Assembly: GCA_020634395.1 (NCBI GenBank)
Contig: JACKBU010000007.1
Span: forward strand, 62,001 to 126,000
DNA: 64,000 nucleotides
DNA from: Ardenticatenaceae bacterium
GTDB taxonomy: Bacteria; Chloroflexota; Anaerolineae; Promineifilales; Promineifilaceae
Direction of reading: 5' to 3'
The notes under the pieces were generated by a model that saw only the letters and a program-made list of their open reading frames with translations, had not been told where the DNA came from and did not search any database. A program made the translations under genes and the position numbers. Positions 8,892-17,305 of this stretch are shown here, piece by piece. Within the stretch, counting starts at the first letter, position 1. Each line of letters begins with the position of its first letter.

Positions 8892-9483
8892 TTTCCACCT
8901 GCTGGTAGTTGATGATGCGTTCTTGCACTGGCTCGCCGACTCCGGGCAGCTCTGTGGATTCGATGCGCACGTTGCGGGCCGTGTAGGGGATGGACAACTG
9001 GTAGCGCTGCTGGGGAAGAATTTCCCACAGGTGGAAGAGGTCGTCGGTGCTGAGTTCGCCCAGGGTCAGCTCGACGGTTTCGCTGGGGTTGAAGACGCCG
9101 GGCATGACGCGGTTGAGGAGGCCAACGGGCATGATGGGGGTGTCTTCTAGCACGCGCATCATCCAGCCGACGATGGACTGCTGTAAGGAGGCGCTGCGGC
9201 CCCAGGCGGTGAGCAGGAAGTGCAGGTCGAGGGGAAGCTGGGGGTGGTAGCGCTGGCCGTTGGGGGCGATGCGGCCGGGTGGGGTGCGGTGGCTGTTGTT
9301 GGGGATGACGCGGTAGAGGAAGAGGGATACCCCGGCGTCCATGGGGGAGAGGAAGTTGTCGGGGGTGTAGACGGCGAATTCCAGCTCGCTGGTGAATTCG
9401 CTGACCATGTTGGCCTCGTAGCTGGATTGCAGGAGGTAGATGGTGGCCTGGCAGACGGCCGTTAGAGCCTGGTAGGTAGCCAT
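8884..9483 (-). CDS. DUF4255 (Pvc16/Afp16 N-terminal) tail-cap protein
   Basis: About 199 residues from the ATG at 9483 (MATYQALTAVCQATIYLLQS). A TTG at 9522 would add 13 residues but overlap the upstream gene, so I prefer the ATG, 7 nt after that gene's stop. DUF4255 features are the N-terminal helix, 'SLFLYRVIPNNSHRTPPG', 'LPLDLHFLLTAWGRSA', and the C-terminal 'LWEILPQQRYQLSIPYTARN'. Afp16/Pvc16 caps and terminates the sheath-tube at the far end. It overlaps the next gene by 8 nt. Confidence 0.87.
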   Translation of the reverse strand: MATYQALTAVCQATIYLLQSSYEANMVSEFTSELEFAVYTPDNFLSPMDAGVSLFLYRVIPNNSHRTPPGRIAPNGQRYHPQLPLDLHFLLTAWGRSASLQQSIVGWMMRVLEDTPIMPVGLLNRVMPGVFNPSETVELTLGELSTDDLFHLWEILPQQRYQLSIPYTARNVRIESTELPGVGEPVQERIINYQQVENG

Positions 9484-9490
9484 ACGCTTG

Positions 9491-9709
9491 CTAACACTCG
9501 CTAGAACCTGTTGTAAACTCAACGCCCAATTCGCTTAGATAAGGGGCAATAATTTGGGCGATCTGGTGCAAATCCCTGATATATTTTCTGCGGCCGGTGG
9601 GTACATGGGTGATATGCCCCCGCCAGACAGCCGGATGATCGTTTGATGCGGGCTCCTCAATCCAGACTCTAATAATGAAGGATTGATTGATGGCATCAGT
9701 TGCATTCAT
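9491..9709 (-). CDS. Small conserved-type protein of unknown function upstream of the eCIS genes
   Basis: 72 residues, start MNATDAINQSFIIRVWIEE. It has a compact basic/aromatic core (WRGHITHVPTGRRKYIRDLH) followed by an amphipathic helix (IAQIIAPYLSEL). I recall similar short proteins with the WRG-ITH motif in Chloroflexota and cyanobacteria but know no function. The stop lies 7 nt before the DUF4255 start, so it is probably the first structural-operon gene after the regulator. No signal peptide or membrane segment. Confidence 0.6.
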   Translation of the reverse strand: MNATDAINQSFIIRVWIEEPASNDHPAVWRGHITHVPTGRRKYIRDLHQIAQIIAPYLSELGVEFTTGSSEC

Positions 9710-9904
9710 GGTTTCCTGGTTGCCGGTTTCGCTGAATGATGGGCCAAAAAGAAGAAAGGGTTCTTTTTGCGGGGGATCGCAGCGGCAAAACTGTAGTCAG
9801 TGTAAACGGGGGGTGTCTGTAACTGCGGCTGTTTCTGCGTCTGCGGGCGCGTCTTTGGGTAATTTTGCGGTGGGGAATAACGGCCGTTGTTTTTGGCCTG
9901 CCGG

Positions 9905-10831
9905 TTATGGGTTTTGGGGCTGCTGATTTTGCAGTAAGTTGATGTTGCGGTCGATTTGTGCCTGCGCGTGCAGCAGGGTTTCTTTTAGCTGGTGCAAATG
10001 AGCGAGCAGTTCGGCGGCGGGGGGGGCGGAAATGGGGCGGGCGGGCAGTTGGAAGGCTGGCGAATGGGGGGTTGACAGCGTGCCCTGGCGAATTTGCTGG
10101 ACGAGTTCCAGAGTCTTTTGGGCTGGTTCTACGCCCAATTCTTGCCTTAATACCAGTTTGCAGCGCTCAAACTGGCGCAGCGCACGGGTACGGTCTCCGG
10201 CCAGAAAGTACAGGCGCATCAAGCGGCGGTGGGTTTGCTCTCTGGCCTGGTCGAATTGCAGCATTTGCATGCCGTAAATGACCCCTGCTTCATATTGCTG
10301 CGTGCATTCGCAATAGACCATGAGTTTGTGCAGCATGGTAATCAGCTCGTTTTGTAAGCGTTCGCGCTCAAACAGGCACCAATCCTGATACCAGTTTTCT
10401 AGCAGGTCGCCCTGGTAGAGCATGACGGCATTCATCAAGGCCTGGGCGGTTCCTGTTTCGAGGGCTGCGCCATCGACGCCGGTAGCCTGCCCGTAGGCGT
10501 GATCGAACATCTGGGTGTCTAGCCAATAAGGTACGGCGGGGTTAATTTGGATCCAGTCGGAATCGGCGGTTAGCAGGTTTTGGCAGCAGGGGAATTGATC
10601 TAAGATTGATTGCAACTGCCAGAGGGTTTGGCGCAGGTATTTTCTGGATTGGGCGGCTGAGCTGTCTTGCCACAGCAGTTCGGCTAATTTTTCTCTGGTA
10701 TGGGGCCGGTCGGCGTGGAGGAGTAAATAGAAAAATAGTTCCTGAACTTTGGTGGGATCCAGGACGATGGTGGTTTGAACGGGGGCAGTGACACAGAATT
10801 TGCCGAAGAGGGAAATACATAAACAATCCAT
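9905..10831 (-). CDS. SARP-type transcriptional activator (winged helix + BTAD)
   Basis: 308 residues. The N-terminal ~95 residues look like the OmpR-type winged helix of SARP proteins (LFGKFCV ... KVQELFFYLLLHADRPHTRE, LAELLWQDSSAAQSRKYLRQ). Residues ~100-250 are the bacterial transcriptional activator domain, a TPR-like bundle (LYQGDLLENWYQDWCLFERE, RRLMRLYFLAGDRTRALRQF, LRQELGVEPAQKT). The C-terminal 50 residues form a Pro-rich linker and coiled coil. It lies just upstream of and co-directional with the eCIS genes, so it probably activates them. There is no ATPase domain, so this is the short SARP form. Confidence 0.87.
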   Translation of the reverse strand: MDCLCISLFGKFCVTAPVQTTIVLDPTKVQELFFYLLLHADRPHTREKLAELLWQDSSAAQSRKYLRQTLWQLQSILDQFPCCQNLLTADSDWIQINPAVPYWLDTQMFDHAYGQATGVDGAALETGTAQALMNAVMLYQGDLLENWYQDWCLFERERLQNELITMLHKLMVYCECTQQYEAGVIYGMQMLQFDQAREQTHRRLMRLYFLAGDRTRALRQFERCKLVLRQELGVEPAQKTLELVQQIRQGTLSTPHSPAFQLPARPISAPPAAELLAHLHQLKETLLHAQAQIDRNINLLQNQQPQNP

Positions 10832-11283
10832 ACAAGGGCCTCGTGTTTGCGCTAAACCGCGTGTGTTTGGCGTGCGGGGTTGTGGGGGTTATCGGTTATT
10901 TGTGCGGAATTGTGGGCTGCAAAGGTTGTGGTGAAAGTGCTGCCGGTTTTCTGAGCAGAGGATGCTTTTTTGTTCAGCAACAACTGACGATGTGTTTGAA
11001 GAGTGTGCCGTGCAGGCCAATAAGATAGGGTTTATTTTATGCAATCGGGGGGAATTGTAAAGCGTCTATCATCTGTTGCTTTGTAAATATGTGTTGTGTG
11101 GTTGGGTATCGGGTGTCGGGTGTGTTGATACGTTGGCACCTGATACCTGGCACATTTTTGGGGGCGGTGGTTGGCGGCTGCCGGTGAAGTTCTTTTCAAA
11201 TGGTAGGTAGCGCTGGCTTTTTGCTGGGGTTTTTTGTTTTGTTGCGGTTCGCCGTGCCTTATGGCTTCCTTTATAATGTCTTG
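10832..11283. other. Divergent intergenic region between the SARP and MalT-like genes
   Basis: About 450 bases without a convincing gene. It should hold promoters for both directions, but I see no consensus -35/-10 pair. It contains one degenerate hairpin (GGTATCGGGTGTC near 11106 against GGCACCTGATACC near 11137) of the same family as 7834-7875. Short open frames here have poor codon character. Confidence 0.5.
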
Positions 11284-13511
11284 ATGACTGATATTCTTTT
11301 GCAAACGAAGTTGTATATTCCTGTAACGCGCCGTGGGTTGGTTGCCCGGTCGGGGCTGTTGGCGCGGCTTGATGCGGGGCTGCACGGCCGTTTCACTCTC
11401 ATTTCTGCCCCGGCCGGTTTTGGCAAGACGACCCTGGTGAGTGCATGGCTTGACGCAGTTGCACGGCCGTGCGCCTGGCTGTCGGTAGACGCAGGGGACG
11501 CTGATCCTGCCCGTTTTTTGGCGTATTTTACGGCCGCATTGCAAACAATTGCGCCCGAACTGGGGAAAACGGTACTGGCTTTGCTGCAATCTTCGCCGCT
11601 GCCGCCAACCGAATCGATTTTGGCCGTCTTGCTTAATGACATTGCTGCCATTCCCCACGAATTCATTTTTGTGCTTGATGACTACCATATGATTGACGCG
11701 CCGCCGGTGGATGAGGCGCTGGCTTTTTTGTTGGCACACCAGCCGCCGCAACTGCACCTGGTGATGACTACCCGCGAGGACCCTAATTTGCCGCTGGCGC
11801 GGCTGCGGGTGCGGGGCCAATTGACAGAACTGCGGGCGGCTGATTTGCGCTTTACGCTGGCGGAAACGGCCGTTTTCCTTAACCAGATGATGGGCCTGAA
11901 CCTGGCGCAAGAGGATGTGGCCGCCCTGGAAGCTCGCACCGAGGGCTGGATTGCCGGGCTGCAGTTGGCGGCGTTGTCTATGCAGGGCCAGCAAGATGTT
12001 TCTGAGTTCATCCAATCTTTTAGCGGCAGCCATCGCTTTGTGCTGGATTATTTGGTGGAAGAGGTGCTGCACCAGCAGCCAGAGCGGGTGCAGCGGTTTT
12101 TGCTGCAAACGGCCGTTCTCAACCAGCTAACCGGTCCCTTGTGCAATGCCCTGACCGGCGAAGACGACGGCCAGGAGATTCTCGAAGCGCTGGAACGCGC
12201 CAACCTGTTTGTCGTTCCCCTGGACAACGAGCGGCGCTGGTATCGTTACCACCACCTTTTTGCCGATTTGCTGCGCCAACGCTTGCCGCAAAACATGGCG
12301 GAGGGCGAAGTGGCTGCGCTGCACGGCCGTGCCAGCCAATGGTACGAAGACAACGGTTTAGAGCTAGAAGCCTTTCACCATGCAGCCGTCGCCCACGACG
12401 TCGCACGGGCGGCGCGGCTGATTGCGGGCGGTGGGCTGCCCCTTTACTTTCGGGGCGAGGCGGTTCCCGTGCGGCAATGGCTGGCTTCTTTGCCCCAGGC
12501 CGAATTTGAGGCCAGGCCCGCTTTGTGGGTTACATATGCCTCTGTTCTCACCATGACCGGCCGGCTGCACGACAACATTGAAGAAACCTTGCAAGCAGCA
12601 GAGGCCGCCCTGCCGAAAGCTGACCATGATGACACTACGGCCGATCTGCACGGCCAGATTGCAGCCAATCGCGCCATGTTGGGCATTGTAAAAAATGAGG
12701 TGGACAAGATTATCACCCAGTCGCGCCGCGCTTTGGAACTGCTCCACCCCAATAACGTGCCCATGCGCACCACCACAACCTGGACATTGGGCTATGCTTA
12801 TCAAGTTCAAGGCAACCGGGCGGCCGCCAGCCAGGCTTATGCCGAAACCATCGCTCAAAGCCAGAAATCGGGCAATATCATGACTGAAATAGCCGCCACA
12901 ACCTGTCTGGGGCAAATTCAGGAAGCAGAAAATCAACCCCATCAGGCAATGGCAACTTTTCAGCGTGTTTTGCAACTAGTCGGCGACCCGCCCTGGCCGG
13001 CGGCGTGTGAAGCGTGTGGGCTGGGGCGTATCCATTACCACTGGAATGATTTGGAGACCGCCGAACAGTACGGGCACTAAGCCCTGGCGCTGGCGCGGCA
13101 GTTGAAAATGTGGATACGCCCGCTGCCTGCGGCGTTTTGCTGGCTCGCGTGAAGCTGGCGCAGGGGGATGCGGCAGGTGCGCTGGCCGCATTGGCAGAGG
13201 CAGAACAGTTTGTGCAGCAGCACAAGTTTGGGCATTGGGAAGGGGAGATAACGGCCGTTCGCAACCAAATCCATCTGCATCAGGGCAATCAAACAGAAGC
13301 TACCCAATCCCCAATGTCCGATCCCCTTTCTGAGCGCGAACTGGATGTGTTGCGACTGCTTAAAACGGAGTTGACCGGTCCGGAAATTGCCCGCGAATTG
13401 ATGGTGTCTTTGAACACGCTGCGCACGCACACGAAGAATATTTACTCGAAGCTGGGGGTGAACAGTCGGCGAACGGCCGTTCGCCGCGCGGAAAAACTCA
13501 ACTTGTTGTAA
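11284..13511 (+). pseudogene. MalT-like LuxR-family ATP-dependent regulator, broken by a stop and a frameshift
   Basis: The first frame (11284-13080) starts MTDILLQTKLYIP and carries the STAND-type NTPase (P-loop SAPAGFGKTTLVSAW, Walker B FVLDDYHM) and TPR-like repeats. It meets TAA at 13078 exactly where relatives would read ...EQYGHxALALARQL. About 25 nt later the frame shifts by one base at TTGAAAATG. From there the other frame runs to 13511 with TPR sequence and an intact C-terminal LuxR helix-turn-helix (PLSERELDVLRLLKTE ... NIYSKLGVNSRRTAV). Joined, it would be about 742 residues. It is either a recent pseudogene or a short stretch of sequence error. Downstream genes would be its likely targets. 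Confidence 0.82.
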
Positions 13512-13535
13512 TCTAACCACACCTTTCCCAAAAAC

Positions 13536-13575
13536 AAGCCTCGGCAGGATGACCAATCGCTGCCGGGGCTTTTTG
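13536..13575 (+). terminator. Rho-independent terminator after the MalT-like gene
   Basis: AAGCCTCGGCAG (13536-13547) pairs with CTGCCGGGGCTT (13560-13571) across a 12-nt loop with one internal mismatch, followed by TTTTG. It lies 25 bp after the end of the MalT-like reading frame. Confidence 0.85.
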
Positions 13576-13615
13576 TTATCTGTATACCCTGCTCATCCTC
13601 AGATTACATCAGAAT

Positions 13616-13658
13616 CACCACATCAATCACCAGATGTGGTGATGACCACTCACCACAT
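13616..13658. promoter_or_regulatory. Inverted/direct CACCACATC repeats, possible operator
   Basis: CACCACATC (13616-13624) and GATGTGGTG (13633-13641) form 9-bp inverted arms. A third copy, CACCACAT, follows at 13651-13658, 20 bp before the start of the small gene. Three half-sites close to a start, next to a DNA-binding regulator gene, suggest an operator. No consensus is known to me. Confidence 0.5.
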
Positions 13659-13678
13659 TAATTTGTATTCTCCGGGCA

Positions 13679-13951
13679 ATGAAAACAACGGATTTGATGG
13701 AGCGCAAGATGGCAGGTAAAGACGCAGCATTTGAAAACCAAAGCCAACCGGATAACTACGAAATGTGCCTCAAAGGACATCTGGATGCGCGTTGGACGGG
13801 CTGGTTTGATGGCTTCACCATCACCCTAACCGACAGCGGCGAGACGATTCTCACCGGTCCGGTTGCTGACCAGGCTGCTCTGCACGGCTTACTCAAAAAA
13901 GTACGTGACCTAGGCTTGCCCCTGCTCTCCATCAACCCCATCAATCCATAA
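13679..13951 (+). CDS. Small conserved-type protein of unknown function
   Basis: 90 residues, or 84 from the alternative ATG at 13697 and 80 from that at 13709. The core MCLKGHLDARWTGWFDGFTI, then ILTGPVADQAALHGLLKKVR and DLGLPLLSINP, is of a type I recall beside MalT-like regulators in Chloroflexota. It has no membrane segment and no catalytic motif. It ends 12 nt before the DUF4386 gene, so the two are probably cotranscribed. Function unknown. Confidence 0.7.
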   Translation: MKTTDLMERKMAGKDAAFENQSQPDNYEMCLKGHLDARWTGWFDGFTITLTDSGETILTGPVADQAALHGLLKKVRDLGLPLLSINPINP

Positions 13952-13963
13952 GGAGAAATTCAA

Positions 13964-14698
13964 ATGAAAACCAAGATCCGTGCAATATCCCCGTCCGCTT
14001 ATGCTCGTTTTGCTGGTGTGCTGTACCTGGTCATCACCGTCGCCGCCATTTTTGCCCACATGGTCATCCCGGAGCAGTTCATTGTAGCAGGGGATGCAGC
14101 AACTACCGCCGCCAACATTGCCGCTAACGTAAACACCTTCCGCTTGGGCACGGTGGGCAGCGAACTCATTATTTTGCTGAGCGAAATTGTGCTGGCTGTG
14201 GTGCTGTATGTGCTGCTGAAGCCGGTGAGCAAGACGCTGTCGCTGGTAGCGGCCGTTTCCCGCTTAGCCATGACCACCATTCATGGCCTAAACCTGCTCA
14301 ACTACTACTTCGTCTTCCAGCTGCTGAATGGCGGCAGCCTGGCGACTGCTTTTAGCCCTGACCAGATCAACGCGCTGGTGACGCTGTTCCTCGACGCGCA
14401 CAGCATCGGCTTTACCATTGGCATCGCCTTCCTGGTGCCGCACGTGCTGATTTTGGGCTATCTGATTGTGCAGTCGGGCTACTTCCCCAAGGTGCTGGGC
14501 TTCCTGTTCATCGCCGCCGGGATTGGTTACCTGTTCGACAGCCTGGGCCTGCTGCTGGTTGCCAGCTACACCACCACCCCCGGCGTCATTGCCGCCGTCA
14601 TCGCCCTTGCCGAAATTGCCTTCCCCCTCTGGCTGCTGGTGAAAGGCGTCAACATGGACCGCTGGCAAACGCGCCCCCTGGCGCTTGAGACTGCCTAA
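13964..14698 (+). CDS. DUF4386 family integral membrane protein
   Basis: 244 residues with about seven hydrophobic segments (AGVLYLVITVAAIFAHMV, IILLSEIVLAVVLYVLL, IGFTIGIAFLVPHVLILGYL, VLGFLFIAAGIGYLFDSLGL, VIAAVIALAEIAFPLWLLV). The pattern ARFAGVLYLVITVAAIFAH ... YFPKVLGFLFIAAGIGYLFD is typical of DUF4386. The function of the family is unknown. The start is preceded by AAGGAGAAATTCAA. It lies between the small gene and an MDR reductase, a grouping often controlled by MalT-like regulators in this phylum. Confidence 0.88.
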   Translation: MKTKIRAISPSAYARFAGVLYLVITVAAIFAHMVIPEQFIVAGDAATTAANIAANVNTFRLGTVGSELIILLSEIVLAVVLYVLLKPVSKTLSLVAAVSRLAMTTIHGLNLLNYYFVFQLLNGGSLATAFSPDQINALVTLFLDAHSIGFTIGIAFLVPHVLILGYLIVQSGYFPKVLGFLFIAAGIGYLFDSLGLLLVASYTTTPGVIAAVIALAEIAFPLWLLVKGVNMDRWQTRPLALETA

Positions 14699-14715
14699 AA
14701 ACTTGAACCGATACC

Positions 14716-14773
14716 GACCCTAAGGGTTTTGACTCGACTATTTTGTCGCCGAAAGTTGTAAACCCTTAGGGTC
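14716..14773. repeat. 14-bp perfect inverted repeat before the reductase gene
   Basis: GACCCTAAGGGTTT (14716-14729) and AAACCCTTAGGGTC (14760-14773) are exact reverse complements with a 30-nt spacer. The arm itself contains CCCTAAGGG, a smaller palindrome. It sits between the DUF4386 stop and the ribosome site (AAAAAGGAAAA) of the next gene. It could be a weak terminator or attenuator, or a mobile hairpin. Confidence 0.7.
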
Positions 14774-14794
14774 TTGAGAAAAAAGGAAAACCTC

Positions 14795-15763
14795 ATGAAA
14801 GCAGTTGTTTATAACGAATATGGCTCAGTTGATGTTTTGCAGCTCACAGAAGTGGCCAAACCAACCCCGAAAGAGAATGAAGTTTTGATTCGCATTGAGG
14901 CAACGACGGTAACGGCCGTTGACAGCACTTTTCGTCAGGGCGCGTCATTAAGCGGCCGTTTTTACACCGGTCTCAAACGCCCCAAACGGCCTGTGCTAGG
15001 GTCCACACTAGCCGGAGAAGTGGAAGCCGTAGGCAAAGATGTCACCTTGTTCAAGAAAGGGGATCAGGTGTTTGGCTCGACCGCCGGTTTTGGCACCCAC
15101 GCCGAGTACATCTGCTTGCCCGAAGATGGGGCGTTGGCGCTCAAACCCGCCAGCATCAGCTACGAAGAAGCGGTCGCCACCAACGCCGTGCTCACCGCCC
15201 TGCCGTTCTTGCGCGACACCGGCCAAATTCAGCGCGGCCAAAAAGTGTTGATCAATGGCGCGTCCGGCAGCGTGGGCAGCTACGCGGTGCAGCTGGCCAA
15301 ACAGGCCGGGGCCGAAGTGACCGGCGTGTGCAGCACCGAGAAAATGGCATTTGTGCAATCGTTGGGTGCGGACAAGGTGATTGATTACAAGACCGAAGAT
15401 TTCACCAACAGCGGCGAGACGTATGACATTATTTTTGATGCGGCGGGGAAGAGTAGTTACGGCCGTTCCAAACACCTCCTCAAAGAAAACGGCATCTACT
15501 TGTCCACCGTGCTCTTGCCCAGCATCGTGCTCAACATGCTGTTGACCTCCATCGTGGGTCGCAAAAAGGCCAAAATCGCCTTCGCCGGTCTGCGACCCGC
15601 CAGCGAACAGGCCAAAGATCTGCGCTTCCTCACCGGGCTGATGGAAGCGGGCCAATTGAAAGCGCTCGTTGATAGAAGCTATCCGCTGGCGCAAACGGCC
15701 GAAGCGTACCGCTACTTTGAAACGGGACAGAAAAAAGGAAGCGTCGTGATTACCGTGGCCTGA
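14795..15763 (+). CDS. NAD(P)-dependent MDR-family oxidoreductase (quinone reductase/alcohol dehydrogenase-like)
   Basis: 322 residues from the ATG at 14795 (MKAVVYNEYGSVDVLQL), chosen over a TTG at 14774 because AAGGAAAA lies just upstream. It has the GroES-like N-terminal domain (VLGSTLAGEVEAVGKDV, FKKGDQVFGSTAGFGTHAEY) and the Rossmann domain with NGASGSVGSYAVQLAKQAGA and LGADKVIDYKTEDF. The zinc-ligand Cys/His set of true alcohol dehydrogenases is missing, so a zeta-crystallin/quinone-reductase-like enzyme is more likely. The substrate cannot be read from sequence. Confidence 0.87.
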   Translation: MKAVVYNEYGSVDVLQLTEVAKPTPKENEVLIRIEATTVTAVDSTFRQGASLSGRFYTGLKRPKRPVLGSTLAGEVEAVGKDVTLFKKGDQVFGSTAGFGTHAEYICLPEDGALALKPASISYEEAVATNAVLTALPFLRDTGQIQRGQKVLINGASGSVGSYAVQLAKQAGAEVTGVCSTEKMAFVQSLGADKVIDYKTEDFTNSGETYDIIFDAAGKSSYGRSKHLLKENGIYLSTVLLPSIVLNMLLTSIVGRKKAKIAFAGLRPASEQAKDLRFLTGLMEAGQLKALVDRSYPLAQTAEAYRYFETGQKKGSVVITVA

Positions 15764-15799
15764 TACGCGATTGATAGCTGACCGTTAGTTAATCTTTAG

Positions 15800-15823
15800 G
15801 TAGGGCAACGGCCGTTTCCCTAC
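15800..15823. repeat. Intergenic hairpin centred on the ACGGCCGT octamer
   Basis: GTAGGG and CCCTAC flank AACGGCCGTT, so the whole 24-mer can fold into one long hairpin. It lies between the reductase and the lipoprotein hydrolase and shows that the octamer is not confined to coding DNA. Confidence 0.6.
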
Positions 15824-15864
15824 ACTCATCTAGTAAAAAATTCAGATCTATCTAGGAAATCCCC

Positions 15865-17154
15865 ATGAACAAAAAAATCATTTTGAGCGTAACCTTATTA
15901 TTCCTGCTGCTGATTGGTTGCAATAGCAGCACCCCGGACGAACCACAAGCAACTCCGGCCGATACCGCTGCGGAGACCCTCGTAGAAATGGACGACGTCG
16001 CTACCGAAGCCATCGAACCGACCGCCCCACAAGATGTTGCTGCGGAGGCACTAGCGGCAAGCGACGATACCATCGCCCAGGACGGCCCGCAGGCGTTCCC
16101 GCCAGAGGTCGTTGCTGAGCTGCAAGCGGAAATGGATGCGCTGACCGCAGAAGGGTTTCCGCCCGGCATGATCATGTGGATTGACGCGCCGGAGTACCAA
16201 TTTGAAGGCGCCAGCGGTTCCGCCAACCTGGCCAATGGCACCGCGATGCCGCCAGAAGGAGCCTTCCGCATTGGCAGCATCACCAAAATGTTCACCGCCA
16301 CGGTGATCATGCAGCTGGTAGAGGACGGCGTGCTCACCCTGGATGATTCGCTGGCGCTGTGGCTGCCAGATGTCGCCGAGCAGCTGCCCTATGGCGACCA
16401 GATCACTCTGCGCCACCTGCTGACGCACACCTCTGGCCTGTTTAACGTCGTCGAACACGAATCTTACTATGCCGATATCTTCACCCAAATGGTCGTTGAT
16501 GAAGCCACGGGCAACGTGACGCTGGACTGCGTTGAACGAGACCCCAACGACACGCTAACCCGCTACGTCTACGGCAAAGAGGCCCAGTTTGCGCCGGGGA
16601 CGCAGTGGCGCTACAGCAACACCAACTACACGCTGCTGGGCATGGTCATCGAAACGGCGGCGGAGATGCCCCTCGCCGAAGCGTATCGCACAAACATCTA
16701 TGACCCCCTGGCCATGACAGCCACCTTCCTGGATTGCTACGAAGCGCCGCTGGCTGATGTGGTCCACGGTTACTCAGCCTCTGGCGACACCATGACCGAC
16801 GTCACGGAACTGCATGAATCGGTGGGCTGGTCAGCCGGTGGCCTGGTTTCTACCGCACCAGACCTGACCGCCTTCGCTCGCGGCTTGTTCAGCGGGGCGC
16901 TGTTTGACAATCCAGAAACGGTGGCAGCAATGACAACCGCTGCTCCCAACAGCGCTTACGGTCTGGGCATCATGCTCCAGGATGGGTATTGGGGCCACGC
17001 AGGCGGCATTGCCGGTTTTCGTTCGGTGCTCAACTATTCGCCCGAGTTCGACACGGTCGTGGTGATGCTTTATAACACGGATGCAGTCGGCCCCGAACAA
17101 AGCCAGGCAGACATGCTCAATCCAGCGCTCCCCCTGCTGCAAGCGGCCCAGTAA
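15865..17154 (+). CDS. Lipoprotein serine hydrolase, class C beta-lactamase/DD-peptidase fold
   Basis: 429 residues. A lipoprotein signal (KKIILSVTLLFLLLIGC, lipobox LIGC at residue ~19) is followed by an acidic, Ala/Thr/Glu-rich linker, so the enzyme is anchored outside the membrane. Catalytic motifs of the serine beta-lactamase-like family are present: SxxK in FRIGSITKMFTATV, the Tyr motif RYSNTNYTLLGMV, and HAGG near the C-terminus in place of KTG. The substrate could be peptidoglycan-like peptides or small esters. The next gene encodes a second enzyme of this fold. The ACGGCCGT octamer is absent from this gene. Confidence 0.88.
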   Translation: MNKKIILSVTLLFLLLIGCNSSTPDEPQATPADTAAETLVEMDDVATEAIEPTAPQDVAAEALAASDDTIAQDGPQAFPPEVVAELQAEMDALTAEGFPPGMIMWIDAPEYQFEGASGSANLANGTAMPPEGAFRIGSITKMFTATVIMQLVEDGVLTLDDSLALWLPDVAEQLPYGDQITLRHLLTHTSGLFNVVEHESYYADIFTQMVVDEATGNVTLDCVERDPNDTLTRYVYGKEAQFAPGTQWRYSNTNYTLLGMVIETAAEMPLAEAYRTNIYDPLAMTATFLDCYEAPLADVVHGYSASGDTMTDVTELHESVGWSAGGLVSTAPDLTAFARGLFSGALFDNPETVAAMTTAAPNSAYGLGIMLQDGYWGHAGGIAGFRSVLNYSPEFDTVVVMLYNTDAVGPEQSQADMLNPALPLLQAAQ

Positions 17155-17196
17155 GAAGCCGGGCAACGGAAACGTTCACAAATAAATTGGTGAAAC

Positions 17197-17247
17197 GTGA
17201 TGCGTGAAACGTGAAACGCTTATCACGCCTCACGTTTCACGCATCAC
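17197..17247. repeat. 18-bp perfect inverted repeat, TGAAACGTGA hairpin family
   Basis: GTGATGCGTGAAACGTGA (17197-17214) is the exact reverse complement of 17230-17247, with a 15-nt loop. It lies between the two serine hydrolase genes. A related sequence (GTGAAACGTGATACGTGA) overlaps the end of the gene at 59514, so this is a dispersed hairpin type rather than a local accident. Confidence 0.75.
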
Positions 17248-17305
17248 GCCATCATCGCCCCCGAAATCTCAAAGAACCATAACCGATAGTAAGGATGAAA
17301 AAGTC

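Noticed and set aside
10843..11028. 61-codon Cys-rich frame upstream of the MalT-like gene
   Set aside because: No ribosome site, unusual composition, and it occupies the probable promoter region of the divergent SARP gene.
11032..12108. 358-codon minus-strand frame
   Set aside because: Antisense to the MalT-like gene, which has clear ATPase motifs; His/Gln/Arg-rich shadow.
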